64,000 bases of DNA, taken from positions 4,030,001-4,094,000 of the forward strand of contig NZ_CP043626.1 in the NCBI RefSeq assembly GCF_008807415.1, read 5' to 3'. Below, piece after piece: positions 35,287 through 45,563 of this stretch. Every line of letters begins with the position of its first letter. Within the stretch, counting starts at the first letter, position 1. Both the position numbers and the translations under genes were made by a program. The notes under the pieces were generated by a model. It worked only from the letters and a program-made list of their open reading frames with translations. It ran no database searches and had not been told where the DNA came from. The stretch comes from Pseudomonas denitrificans (nom. rej.) (lineage in GTDB: Bacteria; Pseudomonadota; Gammaproteobacteria; Pseudomonadales; Pseudomonadaceae).

Positions 35287-38200
35287 CAGTGTGCCTCCTG
35301 GGTAGTGTCGCCACCGGGCGTCGCTGCCGTGGTCACGGAAGCTTTGGACTTTTCCCGCCGCTCACTGAAGCGTTCGACGATGTAGGAGAACAGCGGCACG
35401 AATACCAGCGCCAGGCTGGTGGCCGCGATCATGCCGCCGATGATGCCGGTGCCGATGGAGTGGCGGGAGTTGGCCCCGGCTCCGCTGGCGATGGCCAGCG
35501 GCACGGCACCGAAGATGAAGGCCAGGGACGTCATGATGATCGGCCGCAGGCGCAGCTCGACCGCCTTGAGCACCGCATCCAGCGGCGACAACCCGGCCTG
35601 GCGCTGCAGGATGACGAACTCGACGATGAGGATCGCGTTCTTCGCCGCCAGCCCCACCAACGTGACCAGACCGATCTGGAAGTACACGTCGTTGGAGATA
35701 CCGCGCAGCCAGATCGATACCAGGGCGCCGAAGATGCCGAAGGGCACCGCGCTGAGCACGGTCAGCGGCAGAGACCAGGACTCGTACTGGGCCGCCAGGA
35801 TCAGGAAGACCATGATGATGCCGAAGACGAACACCAGCACCGTGGTATTGCCCGCCTTGTTCTCCTCGAAAGCCTCGCCGCTCCAGGCAAAGCTGTAACC
35901 CGGCGGCAGTTCCTGCAGGGCCAGCTCCTGCATGGCCTTGATGGCATCGCCGGAGCTGTAGCCTGGGCCTGCGTTGCCGGTAATCTTGGCCGCAGGGAAG
36001 TTGTTGAAACGTGTCACCAGGCTCGGCCCGGAGGTGAACTCGGTCTTCACCAGGGCCGACAGCGGGATCATCTTGCCGTCCTTCTGCCGCACGTAGAGGT
36101 AGCCCAGGTCGGTCGGTGAACTGCGGTATTGCGCATCGCCCTGCACGATCACCTGCCATACCCGACTGCCCAGCACGTACTGGCTGATATAGGCCGAACC
36201 GAACTGGGTCTGCAATGCGCCATACACGTCGGCCATCGGCACGCCCAGGGTCTCTGCCTTGGCGTTGTCCACCGAGACGCGCATCTGCCGGGTCGAGGCC
36301 TGGAAGGTGCTGATCAGGCCGGACAGCTCCGGGCGCTTCGCGGCGGCGCCGATGAGTTTCCAGGTGGCCGCCTGGAGTTCCTTCGCATCACCGTTGCCAC
36401 GGTTCTCCACCCAGAATTCGAAGCCACCCTGGGTGCCCAGGCCGGGAATCGACGGCGGGTTGATGGGGATGATGCGGGCCTGGGGAATGGTCGCCAGCTT
36501 GGGGTAGAGGGCGCGGATGATGCCATCGGCCGACATCGCGTCCCCTTGCGCTGCTCCGAAGGCTTCAGGTTGAGGAATACCGTGCCCATGTTGGTCTGGT
36601 TCTGGCCATCGATGAAGCTGTAGCCGGAGATCGCCGAAGCGTCCTGCACGGCAGGATGCTCGCGGAACATCGCCGCGACCTGCTCGGTAGTCGCTTCGGT
36701 GCGATCCAGGCTGGCCGAGTCCGGCATCATCACCGCGACCAGCAAATAGCCCTGGTCTTCTTCAGGGACGAAGCTGGTGGGAATCTTCGAGAACAGTGTA
36801 GCGATGCCCAGCAGCATTGCCGCGAACAGCACCAGCGCCGGCACCATGCGCCGCACGACCAGGGCAACCAGACCGACGAAGCCATGGGTCATCCTGTCGA
36901 AAGCCCGGTTGAACCACTGGAAGCCCTTCCAGCGAGCATGCTGGCCCGGCTTGAGGATCAGCGAGGCGAGCGCCGGCGACAATGACAGGGCGACGAAGCC
37001 CGAGATGACCACCGAGCAGGCGATGGTCAAGGCGAACTGGCGATACAGCAGGCCGGTGGTGCCGCTGACGAAGGCCACGGGAATGAACACCGCGCAGAGC
37101 ACCAGCACGATGGCGATCACCGGGCCGGTCACCTCCTCCATCGCCTTGACCGTCGCGTCGTGGGCGTTCAGGTGGAACGTCTCCATGTTCCGCTCGACGT
37201 TCTCCACCACCACGATGGCGTCGTCGACCACGATGCCGATGGCCAGCACCAAAGCGAAGAGCGTCAGCAGGTTGATCGAAAAGCCCAGCGCCAGCAGCGC
37301 GCCGAAGGTGCCGATCACCGCCACGACCACCGCGGCCACCGGAATCAAGGTGCTGCGCACGCTCTGCAGGAAGATGAACACCACCAGCACCACCAGCGCG
37401 ATGGCGATCAGCAGCGTGACCACCACCTCATGGATCGAGGAACGCACGAACTCGGTGGTATCCAGGGAGACGGCATAGCCGATGCCCTGGGGAAGGTGGT
37501 AGACATTTCCGCCAGCGCCGCGCGCACGTTCTTCGACACTTCCAGGGCATTGGAGCCAGCCTGCTGGTAGACCGCGATCATGGTCGCCGTCTTGCCGTTG
37601 AGCGCGGAGCGCATGCTGTACTGGTTGAGGCCGATCTCGGCACTGGCCACGTCGCCCAGGCGAACGATGGCGGTGCCATTGGCGTCGGCGCGCAGGATGA
37701 TCTGCTCGAACTCCTTGGCAGTCTTCATGCGCCCTGGCGTAACCAGCGGATAGGTCAGTTCCATCATCCCCTGGGACGGCGCCTGGCCGATGTTGCCGGC
37801 GCCGAACTGCTGGTTCTGCTGGCTGACCGCGTTCTGCACGTCGGTCGCGGTGATGCCCAATTCAGCCATGCGGTCCGGCTTGAGCCAGATACGCAACGCG
37901 AGGTCGGCGTCGCCCATGATCTGCGCCTGGTTGGCGCCCTGGATGCGCTTGATCGCGTCCAGCACGTAGAGGTTGGCGTAGTTGCCCACGTACTGCTGGT
38001 CGAAGCTGCCGTCCGGCGAGTAGATCGCCAGCAGCATGAGGAAGCTGGATGAGCGCTTCTGCACGTTCACGCCATTCTGCTGAACGGACTGCGGAAGCTG
38101 CGCCAGCGCTTGGCTGACGCGGTTCTGTACCTGGACCTGGGCGATGTCCGGGTCGGTGCCGATGTCGAAGTACACGTTCAGCGTCATCTGCCCGGTGGGC

Positions 38201-38451
38201 GAGCTGACCGACTGCATGTACAGCATGTTGTCGACACCGTTGACCTGTGTCTCGATGGGCGCCGCCACGGTGGAAGCAATGGTCTGCGAGTCGGCGCCCG
38301 GATAGGTCGCCGTCACGGTGATCTGGATGGGCGTGATGTCCGGGTACTGCGCTACCGGCAGGGCGAAGATGGAAACGCCGCCGGCGATGATGATGATCAG
38401 CGACAACACCATCGCGAAGATGGGACGGTCAATACAGAAACGGGAAAGCAT
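35286..38451 (-). CDS. RND efflux pump, inner-membrane transporter (two apparent frameshifts)
   Basis: An AcrB/MexF-type hydrophobe/amphiphile efflux pump, 1055 residues once corrected. N-terminus MLSRFCIDRPIFAMVLSLII is typical. The proton-relay Asp pair is in LVLAIGIVVDDAIVVVENVE; the last membrane helices are intact (GLAAKNAILIVEFVILQRQA). As read, it is split into three frames: a break at GGGG 37489-37492 (FPQGIGYAV expected) and another at CCCC 36542-36545 (KGDAMSADGI expected), each explained by one missing base in a C/G run. Adaptor and channel genes flank it directly. Substrates are unknown; it could export antibiotics, solvents or aromatic compounds. Confidence 0.9.
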
Positions 38452-38461
38452 GACGGTCGCC

Positions 38462-39625
38462 TCACTCTGCCTTCGGGGACGCTGGGCCGAAACTTCCGGC
38501 CGGCGCGTCGCCGGTGATCTTCAGGGGGGCGCCGGGCATGAGCTTCCCGGCGCCGTCGACCACCACCTGTTCGTCGCCCTTGAGCCCCTTCTCGACCCGC
38601 CAGAACTCCCCGGATGGCTCGGCCATCTGCACGGGGCGCTCCTCGGCCTTGTCGCCGTTGACCACGTAGACAAAGTCGCCCTTGGGCCCGTGCATGACCG
38701 CACGCTGCGGCAGCTGGATGGCATTGGCATAGTTCGCGCCTTTCAGGGTGATGCGCACGAACTGGCCGGGGCGCAGATTGCCCTTGGGATTGGCGAAGTC
38801 GGCACGGACCATGAAGGTGCCGGTCTGCTGGTTGAAGGTGGAAGAGGCGAAGGTCACCACGCCGGTTGCCGGATAGCGCGAGCCGTCCGACATCTGCAGG
38901 TCAGCCTCGAGGCGCCCGTCGGCCGGCAACACCAGGCGGCCGCTGTCGCGCAGGTCGCGGATGGCGAGGAACTGTTCTTCGCTCACGCTCATCACCACGC
39001 GCATCGGGTCCAGCGTGGACACCGAGGTCAGCAGGCTGTTGCTGACGTTGACGTAGGTCCCGTCGTTGACGTGGGCGTAGTCGCTGATGCCATCGACCGG
39101 GGAGCGCACGTAGGTGTAGGAGAGGTTCAGCTCCTGGGTCCTGACCTGGGCCAGCGCCGCCTCCATGGAGGCCTCGGCGGACTTGGCCGTGCCGATGGCA
39201 TCGTCGCGGTCCTTCGGGCTCAGGGCCTTTTCCGCCGCCAGCGGCAGCACGCGGTCCAGGTTGGCCTTGGCGCGTTCGTAGCTGGCCTTCTGCGCGTCGT
39301 ACTGCGCCCTGGCCGAATCGAGCTGGGCCTGGAACGGTGCGTGGTCAATCTCGAAAAGCAGGTCGCCGGCCTTCACTACACTGCCTTCGTTGTAGTTGCG
39401 CCTGAGCAGGAAACCATCGACCCGCGCATGGATGTCCACCGCCTGCGGACTCTGGGTCTGCCCGACGAAGGTCATGCTCGCCGGCAGGCTGGCCGGCTTC
39501 GCCACGACGGTCGTGACAGCGACTGGAGCGGCCACGACGGGCCTTGTTTCCACCCGATCACAGGCGGTCAGGAATACGGTCGCGAGTAGAACTGCGCAGG
39601 GGCAGCCCAAAGGAGTCAGGCGCAT
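38462..39625 (-). CDS. RND efflux periplasmic adaptor (membrane fusion protein)
   Basis: A 387-residue adaptor. Signal MRLTPLGCPCAVLLATVFLTAC with lipobox LTAC, then the lipoyl-like half-motifs VDIHARVDGFLLRRNYNEGS and TYVRSPVDGISDYAHVNDGT, separated by a helical hairpin (FQAQLDSARAQYDAQKASYE). It links pump and outer-membrane channel. I take the ATG at 39625; the open frame extends 19 codons upstream without a signal-like sequence. The stop lies 10 nt before the pump start. Confidence 0.9.
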   Translation of the reverse strand: MRLTPLGCPCAVLLATVFLTACDRVETRPVVAAPVAVTTVVAKPASLPASMTFVGQTQSPQAVDIHARVDGFLLRRNYNEGSVVKAGDLLFEIDHAPFQAQLDSARAQYDAQKASYERAKANLDRVLPLAAEKALSPKDRDDAIGTAKSAEASMEAALAQVRTQELNLSYTYVRSPVDGISDYAHVNDGTYVNVSNSLLTSVSTLDPMRVVMSVSEEQFLAIRDLRDSGRLVLPADGRLEADLQMSDGSRYPATGVVTFASSTFNQQTGTFMVRADFANPKGNLRPGQFVRITLKGANYANAIQLPQRAVMHGPKGDFVYVVNGDKAEERPVQMAEPSGEFWRVEKGLKGDEQVVVDGAGKLMPGAPLKITGDAPAGSFGPASPKAE

Positions 39626-39703
39626 AGTCAATCCACAGCGATTGCCCGAAGGCGTGGGAACGGGAAAGGGAGCTTCCGCCATGGCGGGAGCTCCGCGATG
39701 GCA

Positions 39704-40315
39704 TCAGTTGGCGGACTTGGCCGACGTCGCCGGCTGGGCAACCGGGTGGGCGGTGACGATCTGCAGGGTGTCCTCGTAGGTCACTGTCAGAATCTGGCCC
39801 GTCTTCAGCTCGTTCATGCGACTGCGCAGCTTGGCGTCATCGACCTGCACCACCTTGGTTGCGCCGTTCGGTCCTTCGAAGGTCAGCTCATGTTTCCTGA
39901 GATTGATACCGACGATCTTCAACTGGACGCGGGCCATGCGGAACGCATCGCCACCGGGATGCGGGTTGGTCGGAGTGGCCATGACCGCGCCATCGACCTC
40001 AAGGCCGCCGGGAGCCTGCGTCTGGACCTGGGTATCGAGGTCGAAGGCCGCGGAGTGAACGACCAGCGCGGCGATGTAGTCGCCCGCCTTGAGATGCCCC
40101 AGGTCCTGCGCGGCGTCGGTCAGTTGCACGGTCAGCGGCTTGCCGGCCTCGTCCTCGACAACGATGCGGCGATCCTTCGCATCGACGGAAACGACCTTGG
40201 TCACCACCTCATCGGACACGACCGCGGTACCCAGCGGAATATCGGCGGCCATCGCCGGGGCAGCGGCCGCCAGGGCCAGCGCAGCGATCAGGGGCATGGT
40301 CTTGAGTACTTGCAT
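39704..40315 (-). CDS. Exported protein of unknown function in the efflux run
   Basis: A 203-residue protein with a clear signal peptide (MQVLKTMPLIAALALAAAAPAMA, cleavage after AMA). The mature part looks all-beta with OB-like or DUF-type repeats: VVTKVVSVDAKDRRIVVEDE and VQLKIVGINLRKHELTFEGP are similar units, suggesting an internal duplication. AGGAGGG precedes the ATG at 40315; the open frame extends far upstream in the shadow of the next gene. Located 78 nt before the efflux adaptor on the same strand, so it may be a periplasmic accessory. I do not recognise a family. Confidence 0.75.
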   Translation of the reverse strand: MQVLKTMPLIAALALAAAAPAMAADIPLGTAVVSDEVVTKVVSVDAKDRRIVVEDEAGKPLTVQLTDAAQDLGHLKAGDYIAALVVHSAAFDLDTQVQTQAPGGLEVDGAVMATPTNPHPGGDAFRMARVQLKIVGINLRKHELTFEGPNGATKVVQVDDAKLRSRMNELKTGQILTVTYEDTLQIVTAHPVAQPATSAKSAN

Positions 40316-40374
40316 GGGGAACCCTCCTTGGGCTCGGCTTCTTGTGAGCGGAACAGGTACGCGAAGCGACTGCG

Positions 40375-40731
40375 TCACTGGGCGAGGCGTGCGGTATCGC
40401 TGACTGCAGTGCAGCTGTCGGGCGTCAGGCAGAAGGCGATGTACACCGCCTGCCGACCACAGCCGCGTGCGCCGATGGTGTATTCGGTGCGGTTGTTGGC
40501 GTAGGCGAACTGGGTGACCTTGCTCGACAGCACGGTGGCGGTGGCGCCAGGGCAATCGAGTTCGAACCGCGCGCGGGACAAGGCGGTGTTGATGGCTGCG
40601 CTCTGGTTCTGCGCAATGAACTGCTGGTCGGTCATGCAGCCGCTCAGGGAAGCGCAGGCCAGCAGGGCGACGGCGGGGAGCGACGGCAGGCCATTCGGAA
40701 AGATGGCGGCAACGGCGGGACGCAGGTGCAT
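40375..40731 (-). CDS. Small Cys-rich lipoprotein
   Basis: A 118-residue predicted lipoprotein: signal MHLRPAVAAIFPNGLPSLPAVALLACASLSGC with lipobox LSGC, then MTDQQFIAQNQSAAINTALS and a C-terminal domain with four further cysteines (ELDCPG, ARGCGRQ, AFCLTPDSC) that could form two disulfides. AGGAG is about 5 nt before the ATG at 40731. First gene of the six-gene minus-strand run that includes the RND system. Function unknown. Confidence 0.78.
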   Translation of the reverse strand: MHLRPAVAAIFPNGLPSLPAVALLACASLSGCMTDQQFIAQNQSAAINTALSRARFELDCPGATATVLSSKVTQFAYANNRTEYTIGARGCGRQAVYIAFCLTPDSCTAVSDTARLAQ

Positions 40732-40881
40732 GGCGACTCCTAGCGGGAGAGTGATCGCCTGGGACCTTTGCACCGTTGTACAAGCGTGCGCAGACGGCAG
40801 TCCGAGGCAGGAGTCGTTACCTTAATCGCCATCCGGAGCGCTGAATCGGGGTAGAAATAGATACGGATGGTCCCCCCGCCA

Positions 40882-40908
40882 GTTGCGCCAAATTCCTACA
40901 AGCGCAAC
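40882..40908. promoter_or_regulatory. Candidate operator upstream of the efflux run
   Basis: Perfect 7-bp inverted repeat GTTGCGC/GCGCAAC with a 13-bp spacer, about 150 bp before the first gene of the minus-strand run. The size and spacing fit a dimeric repressor or LysR-type site. The rest of 40732-41013 holds only the terminator at 40958-40995. Confidence 0.4.
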
Positions 40909-40957
40909 ACAAATATCCGAGGAACCGTCCCGCAAAACACCGAACTAGAGCCTACAG

Positions 40958-40995
40958 ACAAAAGGGCGCACCGGTTTCCCGGTGCGCCCTTTTGT
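40958..40995 (-). terminator. Intrinsic terminator of the Fae/MFS operon
   Basis: Seventeen-base arms ACAAAAGGGCGCACCGG and CCGGTGCGCCCTTTTGT around a short loop, 18 nt beyond the MFS stop on the minus strand. T tracts exist in both directions. Confidence 0.9.
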
Positions 40996-41013
40996 ACAAG
41001 CCGAGGGGAGAAG

Positions 41014-42374
41014 TCAGACCAGTTGCGCGGTCTTTTCGGCTGCATCATCCGGCACCGGCTCTGACTCGGCGCGACAGGCGTGGGTCAGGGTCAGGTCCTT
41101 GGTCTCCGGCGCCCAGGCGATGGAAATGATCGCTCCGAGCAACAGAATGCCTGCGAGGATCGCCATGGTCGGATTGAGCCCAATACCCGCCACGCTGACC
41201 GGCAGCAGGAAGGTACTCAGCGCCGAGCCCAGGCGGCTGGCCGCCGTGGCCAGGCCGATACCGCCGGCGCGCACTTCAGTGGGGAAGCTTTCCGCCGGGT
41301 AGACGCCGACCAGGTTGCTCACCGCCGACAGCACCAGGGTGAACAGACCGAAGCACGCCACCATCAGCCAGGCCATGCTGCCCGGCAGCAACACCAGCAG
41401 GAACAGCGAAGCGGCGAGGATCAGGAAGGAGTTGATGAGGAAGCCACGGCGGGTGAACCTGATGGTGCACCAGATACCCAGCAGCGCCCCGACCACCAGC
41501 AGCGCGTTGAGCATCATCTCGGTGCCGAAGCCTTCGGACAGCCCCATCTTCTGCAGGATCGAGGGCAGGAAGGTGTAGATGGCGAAGTACGGCATGACGA
41601 TGCAGATGAAGAACAGGCAGTTGAACGCCGTGCGCTTGCGGTACTCGCGGCTGAACAACGCGCTGTAGCCGGCGTGCTTGCGGGTGATGACTTCTTCGTC
41701 GATCTCCACGTTGGCGCCCAGGTGCTTGTGCACGATGGCGCGGGCTTCCTCGACACGGCCCTTGTGGATCAGCCAGCGCGGCGATTCGGGTGTGCCGATG
41801 CGGGCGATCAGGATCATCGCCGCGGGGATCGCCGAGGACGCCAGCATCCAGCGCCACGCATCGTCGCCCAGCGCCAGCAGAGCGGTGCCGACGAAGGTGG
41901 CGGCGACATAACCGAAGGTCCAGATCACGCTGAACGAGCCCAGCAACACACCACGGTGCTTGCGGGGGAAAACTCGGCGAGCATGGCGTGGCCGACGCTG
42001 AAGTCACCGCCCAGGCCGATGCCGATCAGCACGCGGCAGAGGAACAGCTGCATCGCGGTTTCGACGTAGAACTGCATCACCGAGGCGATGGTGATCAGCA
42101 CAAAGCTGATGAGGAAGATTTTCTGGCGGCCGAGGTGGTCGGAAATCCAGCCGAAGAACAGGCTGCCGAAGAACAGCCCGAGCAGCGCGGAGCTGCCGAT
42201 CAGCCCCTGCCAGAATGGCGTCAGCGCCATCTGCGGGTTGATCAGGGTGAAGGCGATGCCGATGAGGCCGAGGATGTAGCCGTCGGTGAAGTGGGCGCCG
42301 AAGGTGAGGCCGGCGATCTTGATGTGGAACCTGCCGATGGGCAGGTCATCGATTTTGACTGGTTGACCCGACAT
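41014..42374 (-). CDS. MFS transporter, sugar-porter/aromatic-acid type (apparent frameshift)
   Basis: A 12-segment major-facilitator protein, 453 residues once corrected. Signatures: FFGSLFFGWISDHLGRQKIF in loop 2-3, GTPESPRWLIHKGRVEEARA in the central loop (PESPRWL is a sugar-porter hallmark) and FPTEVRAGGIGLATAASRLG in loop 10-11. As read, the frame breaks at GGGGG 41964-41968; adding one base restores EFSPRKHRGVLLGSFSVIWT. GGAG lies 8 nt before the ATG, preceded by CCAATAACAAAAAG, a possible Hfq/Crc site. Last gene of the operon with Fae, aldo-keto reductase and ALDH genes, so it likely imports their substrate. Confidence 0.88.
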
Positions 42375-42470
42375 GATCGTCTCCGACTTTTTGTTATTGG
42401 AAACACAGCGAGGTTGAGCCGCCGAGCCCCGGAGGGCGCGGCGGGTGAGGCAGAACGCCTTGGCGAAGCG

Positions 42471-43910
42471 TCAGGCGGACAAGCCGCCCATGAGCAGGTA
42501 CTTGATCTCCACATAGTCCTCGATGCCGTACCTGGAACCTTCGCGGCCCAGGCCCGATTCCTTGATGCCGCCAAAAGGCGCCACTTCGGTGGAGATGATT
42601 CCTTCGTTGATGCCGACCATGCCGGCCTCCAGGCCCTCGGCCATGCGCCAGACGCGGCCGATGTCGCGGCTGTAGAAATAGGCGGAAAGTCCGTAGGGCG
42701 TATCGTTCGCCAGACTCAGGACTTCAGACTCGTCGCGGAATCGGAAACAGGCCGCTACAGGGCCGAAGGTTTCCTCACTGGCAATCAGCATTTTCGGACT
42801 CGCTTCGGCCAGCACCGTCGGCTCGAAGAAGGTGCCGCCCAGCGCATGGCGACGGCCACCGCAGAGCAGCTTCGCGCCCTTCTCCAACGCATCGCCGACG
42901 TGCTGCTCGACCTTGGCCAGCGCTGCTTCGTTGATCAGCGGGCCCTGCTCGGTTTCGCCCTCCAGTGCATTGCCCACGCGCATGGCGAGCACCGCTTGGG
43001 TAAGGCGCGAAACGAAAGCGTCGTACACGCCGTCCTGGATGTAGAAGCGGTTCACGCACACGCAGGTCTGCCCGGTGTTGCGGAACTTCGAGGCCATGGC
43101 GCCGCGCACGGCGGCCTCGATATCGGCGTCATCGAAGACGATGAAGGGGGCGTTGCCGCCCAGCTCCAGCGAGACCTTCTTCAGTGTCTCCGCCGCCTGG
43201 CGCATCAGCAGTTTGCCGGTGCGGGTTGAGCCGGTGAACGACAGTTTGCGCACCGCCCCCGATGCCTGCAGCGCGCCGCCGATGGCCGGGGCGTCGCCAG
43301 AAACGATGTTGAACACGCCCGGCGGGATGCCCGCTTGTTCCGCCAGCACCGCGAGGGCGAAGGCCGACAGCGGGGTTTCTTCCGAAGGCTTGAGAATCAT
43401 CGTGCAGCCGGCGGCCAACGCCGGACCGACCTTGCGGGTGACCATCGCCAGCGGGAAGTTCCACGGAGTGATCGCCGCAACCACGCCGATCGCCTGCTTG
43501 ATGACCACGATGCGCGCATCACCCTTGTGCGAAGGGATCACGTCGCCGTAGACACGTTTGGCTTCCTCGGCGAACCACTCGAGGAAGCTCGCCGCATAGG
43601 CTACTTCGCCCTTGGCCTCGGCCAGCGGCTTGCCCTGCTCGGTGCTGAGCAGACGCGCCAGGTCGTCCTGGCGCTGCAGCATCAGCTCACCCCAGCGGCG
43701 GATGCGCGCGCTGCGTTCCTTGGCAGTCAACGCGCGCCAGGCCGGCAATGAGCGTTCGGCGGCGGCGATGGCTGCATTGGTTTCTTCTGCGCCACCGCGG
43801 GCAACGTCTGCGATCAGCGCGCCGGTGGCCGGGTTGCGCACCGGGTAGGTCGCGCCACCCTTCACCCATTGGCCGTCGATGTAATGGCCGGTCTTCAGCA
43901 ACTCGCTCAT
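42471..43910 (-). CDS. Aldehyde dehydrogenase, succinate-semialdehyde dehydrogenase (GabD) type
   Basis: A 479-residue aldehyde dehydrogenase. AITPWNFPLAMVTRKVGPAL, GSTRTGKLLMRQAAETLKKV, LELGGNAPFIVFDDADIEAA (catalytic Glu) and KFRNTGQTCVCVNRFYIQDG (catalytic Cys) are nearly identical in style to GabD. C-terminal PFGGIKESGLGREGSRYGIE fits too. GabD-like enzymes also act on other short omega-acid aldehydes, so the substrate is open. Its ATG overlaps the aldo-keto reductase stop by 4 nt (ATGA). Probably oxidises an aldehyde generated by the pathway of this operon. Confidence 0.9.
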   Translation of the reverse strand: MSELLKTGHYIDGQWVKGGATYPVRNPATGALIADVARGGAEETNAAIAAAERSLPAWRALTAKERSARIRRWGELMLQRQDDLARLLSTEQGKPLAEAKGEVAYAASFLEWFAEEAKRVYGDVIPSHKGDARIVVIKQAIGVVAAITPWNFPLAMVTRKVGPALAAGCTMILKPSEETPLSAFALAVLAEQAGIPPGVFNIVSGDAPAIGGALQASGAVRKLSFTGSTRTGKLLMRQAAETLKKVSLELGGNAPFIVFDDADIEAAVRGAMASKFRNTGQTCVCVNRFYIQDGVYDAFVSRLTQAVLAMRVGNALEGETEQGPLINEAALAKVEQHVGDALEKGAKLLCGGRRHALGGTFFEPTVLAEASPKMLIASEETFGPVAACFRFRDESEVLSLANDTPYGLSAYFYSRDIGRVWRMAEGLEAGMVGINEGIISTEVAPFGGIKESGLGREGSRYGIEDYVEIKYLLMGGLSA

Positions 43911-44941
43911 GCCACCGCCTCCGTCAGCGCGAAGGCTTCGCGCATGGGGCGGGCGACCCGCAGGATGCGCTTGCCGGCGCTGTAGTCGTTGATCACATCG
44001 CAGGGCGTGTAGTTGCGCTCCAGCTCGAAGATTTCCTCATCATCCAGGCGAGTCTCCAGTGCAGCCAGCGCACTGTCGAACTGCGCGGTGGTGTCAGCGC
44101 CGACCAGCATGCAATCCACTCCCGAATGCTGCAGGACCCAGGCCTGGGCGATCTGCGCATTGGACACTCCGCGCCGCTGGGCAACGCGCTGCACCGAACG
44201 GGCGATCTCGAAGGAGGCGTCGTCGGCATACATCTGCTGGGTGAAGAAGTCGGTCTGGTTACGCGTGGAGCTCACGTCGCCGGTCAGCAGTCCCCGCGCC
44301 AGCGGGCTGAACACCGAGACGCCGAGGCCCTGGTCGCGGCAGAACGGGATCATCTCGCGTTCTTCCTCGCGGTAGGCGCAGTTGAGCTGCAGCTGCATGT
44401 TGATCGGCTTGACCCAGCCATTGCGCTCGCAGGCCATGAGGATCTTCGCCAGCTGGCCGGTGAGCATGGTGGACACGCCGATGTAGCGGGCCTTGCCGGC
44501 GCGGACGATATCGTTCAGCGCGCCCATCACCTCTTCCACCGGGGTGTTCACGTCGTAGAAGTGCAGCATGTAGATGTCGACGTAATCCATGCCCATGCGC
44601 TTCAGGGAGGCGTCGATGCCATCCATGATGTGCTTGCGCGAATGCCCGCTGGCGTTGATGCCGGGACGGGTGCCGTAGCCGACCTTGGTGGTGATCACCA
44701 CGTCCTCGCGACGCACCAGGCGCTTGAGGATGCGGCAGACCACTTCCTCGCCGACACCGGCCGAATAGAAGTCGGCGAGGTCGATGAAGTTCACGCCGGC
44801 ATCCAGCGCGTGCTTCACGATCGGCTCGCTTTTGGCCTCATCGAAGATCCACGGTTTCCAGTCCGGGGTGCCCATGTTCATGGTGCCCAGGCACAGCTTG
44901 GAAACCTGCAGGCCGGAGTTGCCGAGACGGATGTATTGCAT
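43907..44941 (-). CDS. Aldo-keto reductase
   Basis: A 344-residue aldo-keto reductase starting MQYIRLGNSGLQVSKLCLGT. The catalytic tetrad is visible: Asp and Tyr in NFIDLADFYSAGVGEEV, Lys in VITTKVGYGTR and His in VDIYMLHFYDVNTPVEEV. NAD(P)-binding C-terminal region includes GVSVFSPLARGLLTGD. In the sequence as given it reads in frame with the upstream Fae homologue as one 565-codon frame, but this is probably due to a lost base at 44961-44964; the two genes are then separate, 10 nt apart. Substrate unknown. Confidence 0.9.
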   Translation of the reverse strand: MQYIRLGNSGLQVSKLCLGTMNMGTPDWKPWIFDEAKSEPIVKHALDAGVNFIDLADFYSAGVGEEVVCRILKRLVRREDVVITTKVGYGTRPGINASGHSRKHIMDGIDASLKRMGMDYVDIYMLHFYDVNTPVEEVMGALNDIVRAGKARYIGVSTMLTGQLAKILMACERNGWVKPINMQLQLNCAYREEEREMIPFCRDQGLGVSVFSPLARGLLTGDVSSTRNQTDFFTQQMYADDASFEIARSVQRVAQRRGVSNAQIAQAWVLQHSGVDCMLVGADTTAQFDSALAALETRLDDEEIFELERNYTPCDVINDYSAGKRILRVARPMREAFALTEAVA

Positions 44942-44951
44942 GGTGCGGACC

Positions 44952-45463
44952 TCAGGCCTTGGGGTGTAGAAGGGGTTGGCGATGGCGTTGACCACGTCGG
45001 CCAGCTGCGCACGCTCGGGCTTGCAGGTCAGCGCCGCGCGGATCGCGGTGCGGCAGGCGTTGTAGTTGTTGCGGTAGACGGCATCCAGGTCGTCGCAGCC
45101 CGGATTGACCCAGTTGGCGGTGACGATGGCCCATTCGTCCTCGGCTTCCGGAGGCAGGGTGCCGTCCAGCAGCGCCTCGGTGACGGCCTTGGCGATGCCC
45201 GCCTGGGAAGCCCCCCAGGTGGCGTTGGCGTGCAGGTCACCATCGATCTCGGCCTTGTTCACGTAAAGGGTCATCGGCTTGACCGGAATGTTCGGCTGGG
45301 CGATCACCATGAACGGGCAGTGGCCCTGGCTGGGCGAAGCCAGGCTGTTGGAGAAGGCCTGGCCGGCCGGGCCGCTGCGCGGACCGAGCAGGATATTGAT
45401 GTGCGCGGCGTTGACGCCGGGGCCTTCGAAACCTTCACCGATATACAGGTCGAGCTTTTTCAT
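44952..45463 (-). CDS. Formaldehyde-activating enzyme (Fae) homologue (apparent frameshift at its 3' end)
   Basis: Fae joins formaldehyde to tetrahydromethanopterin in methylotrophs. This homologue is 170 residues, the family length, from MKKLDLYIGEGFEGPGVNAA to a C-terminus NPFYTPKA. The segment AAHINILLGPRSGPAGQAFS matches the Fae active-site region, with the catalytic His at residue 21; PFMVIAQPNIPVKPMTLYVN is also typical. The last codons need one extra C in the run at 44961-44964; without it the frame reads into the aldo-keto reductase. GAGGTACCCC precedes the ATG. Pseudomonas is not known to make methanopterin, so the substrate may be different. Confidence 0.82.
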
Positions 45464-45563
45464 GGGGTACCTCATGGAATCGTGGGGGTGCAGGAAAGCC
45501 CGGGCCTGCTTGCGCGGCCCGTGGCAAAGCCGGCGCAGGGCGCCGGAGGAAATCGGAGTGGGA

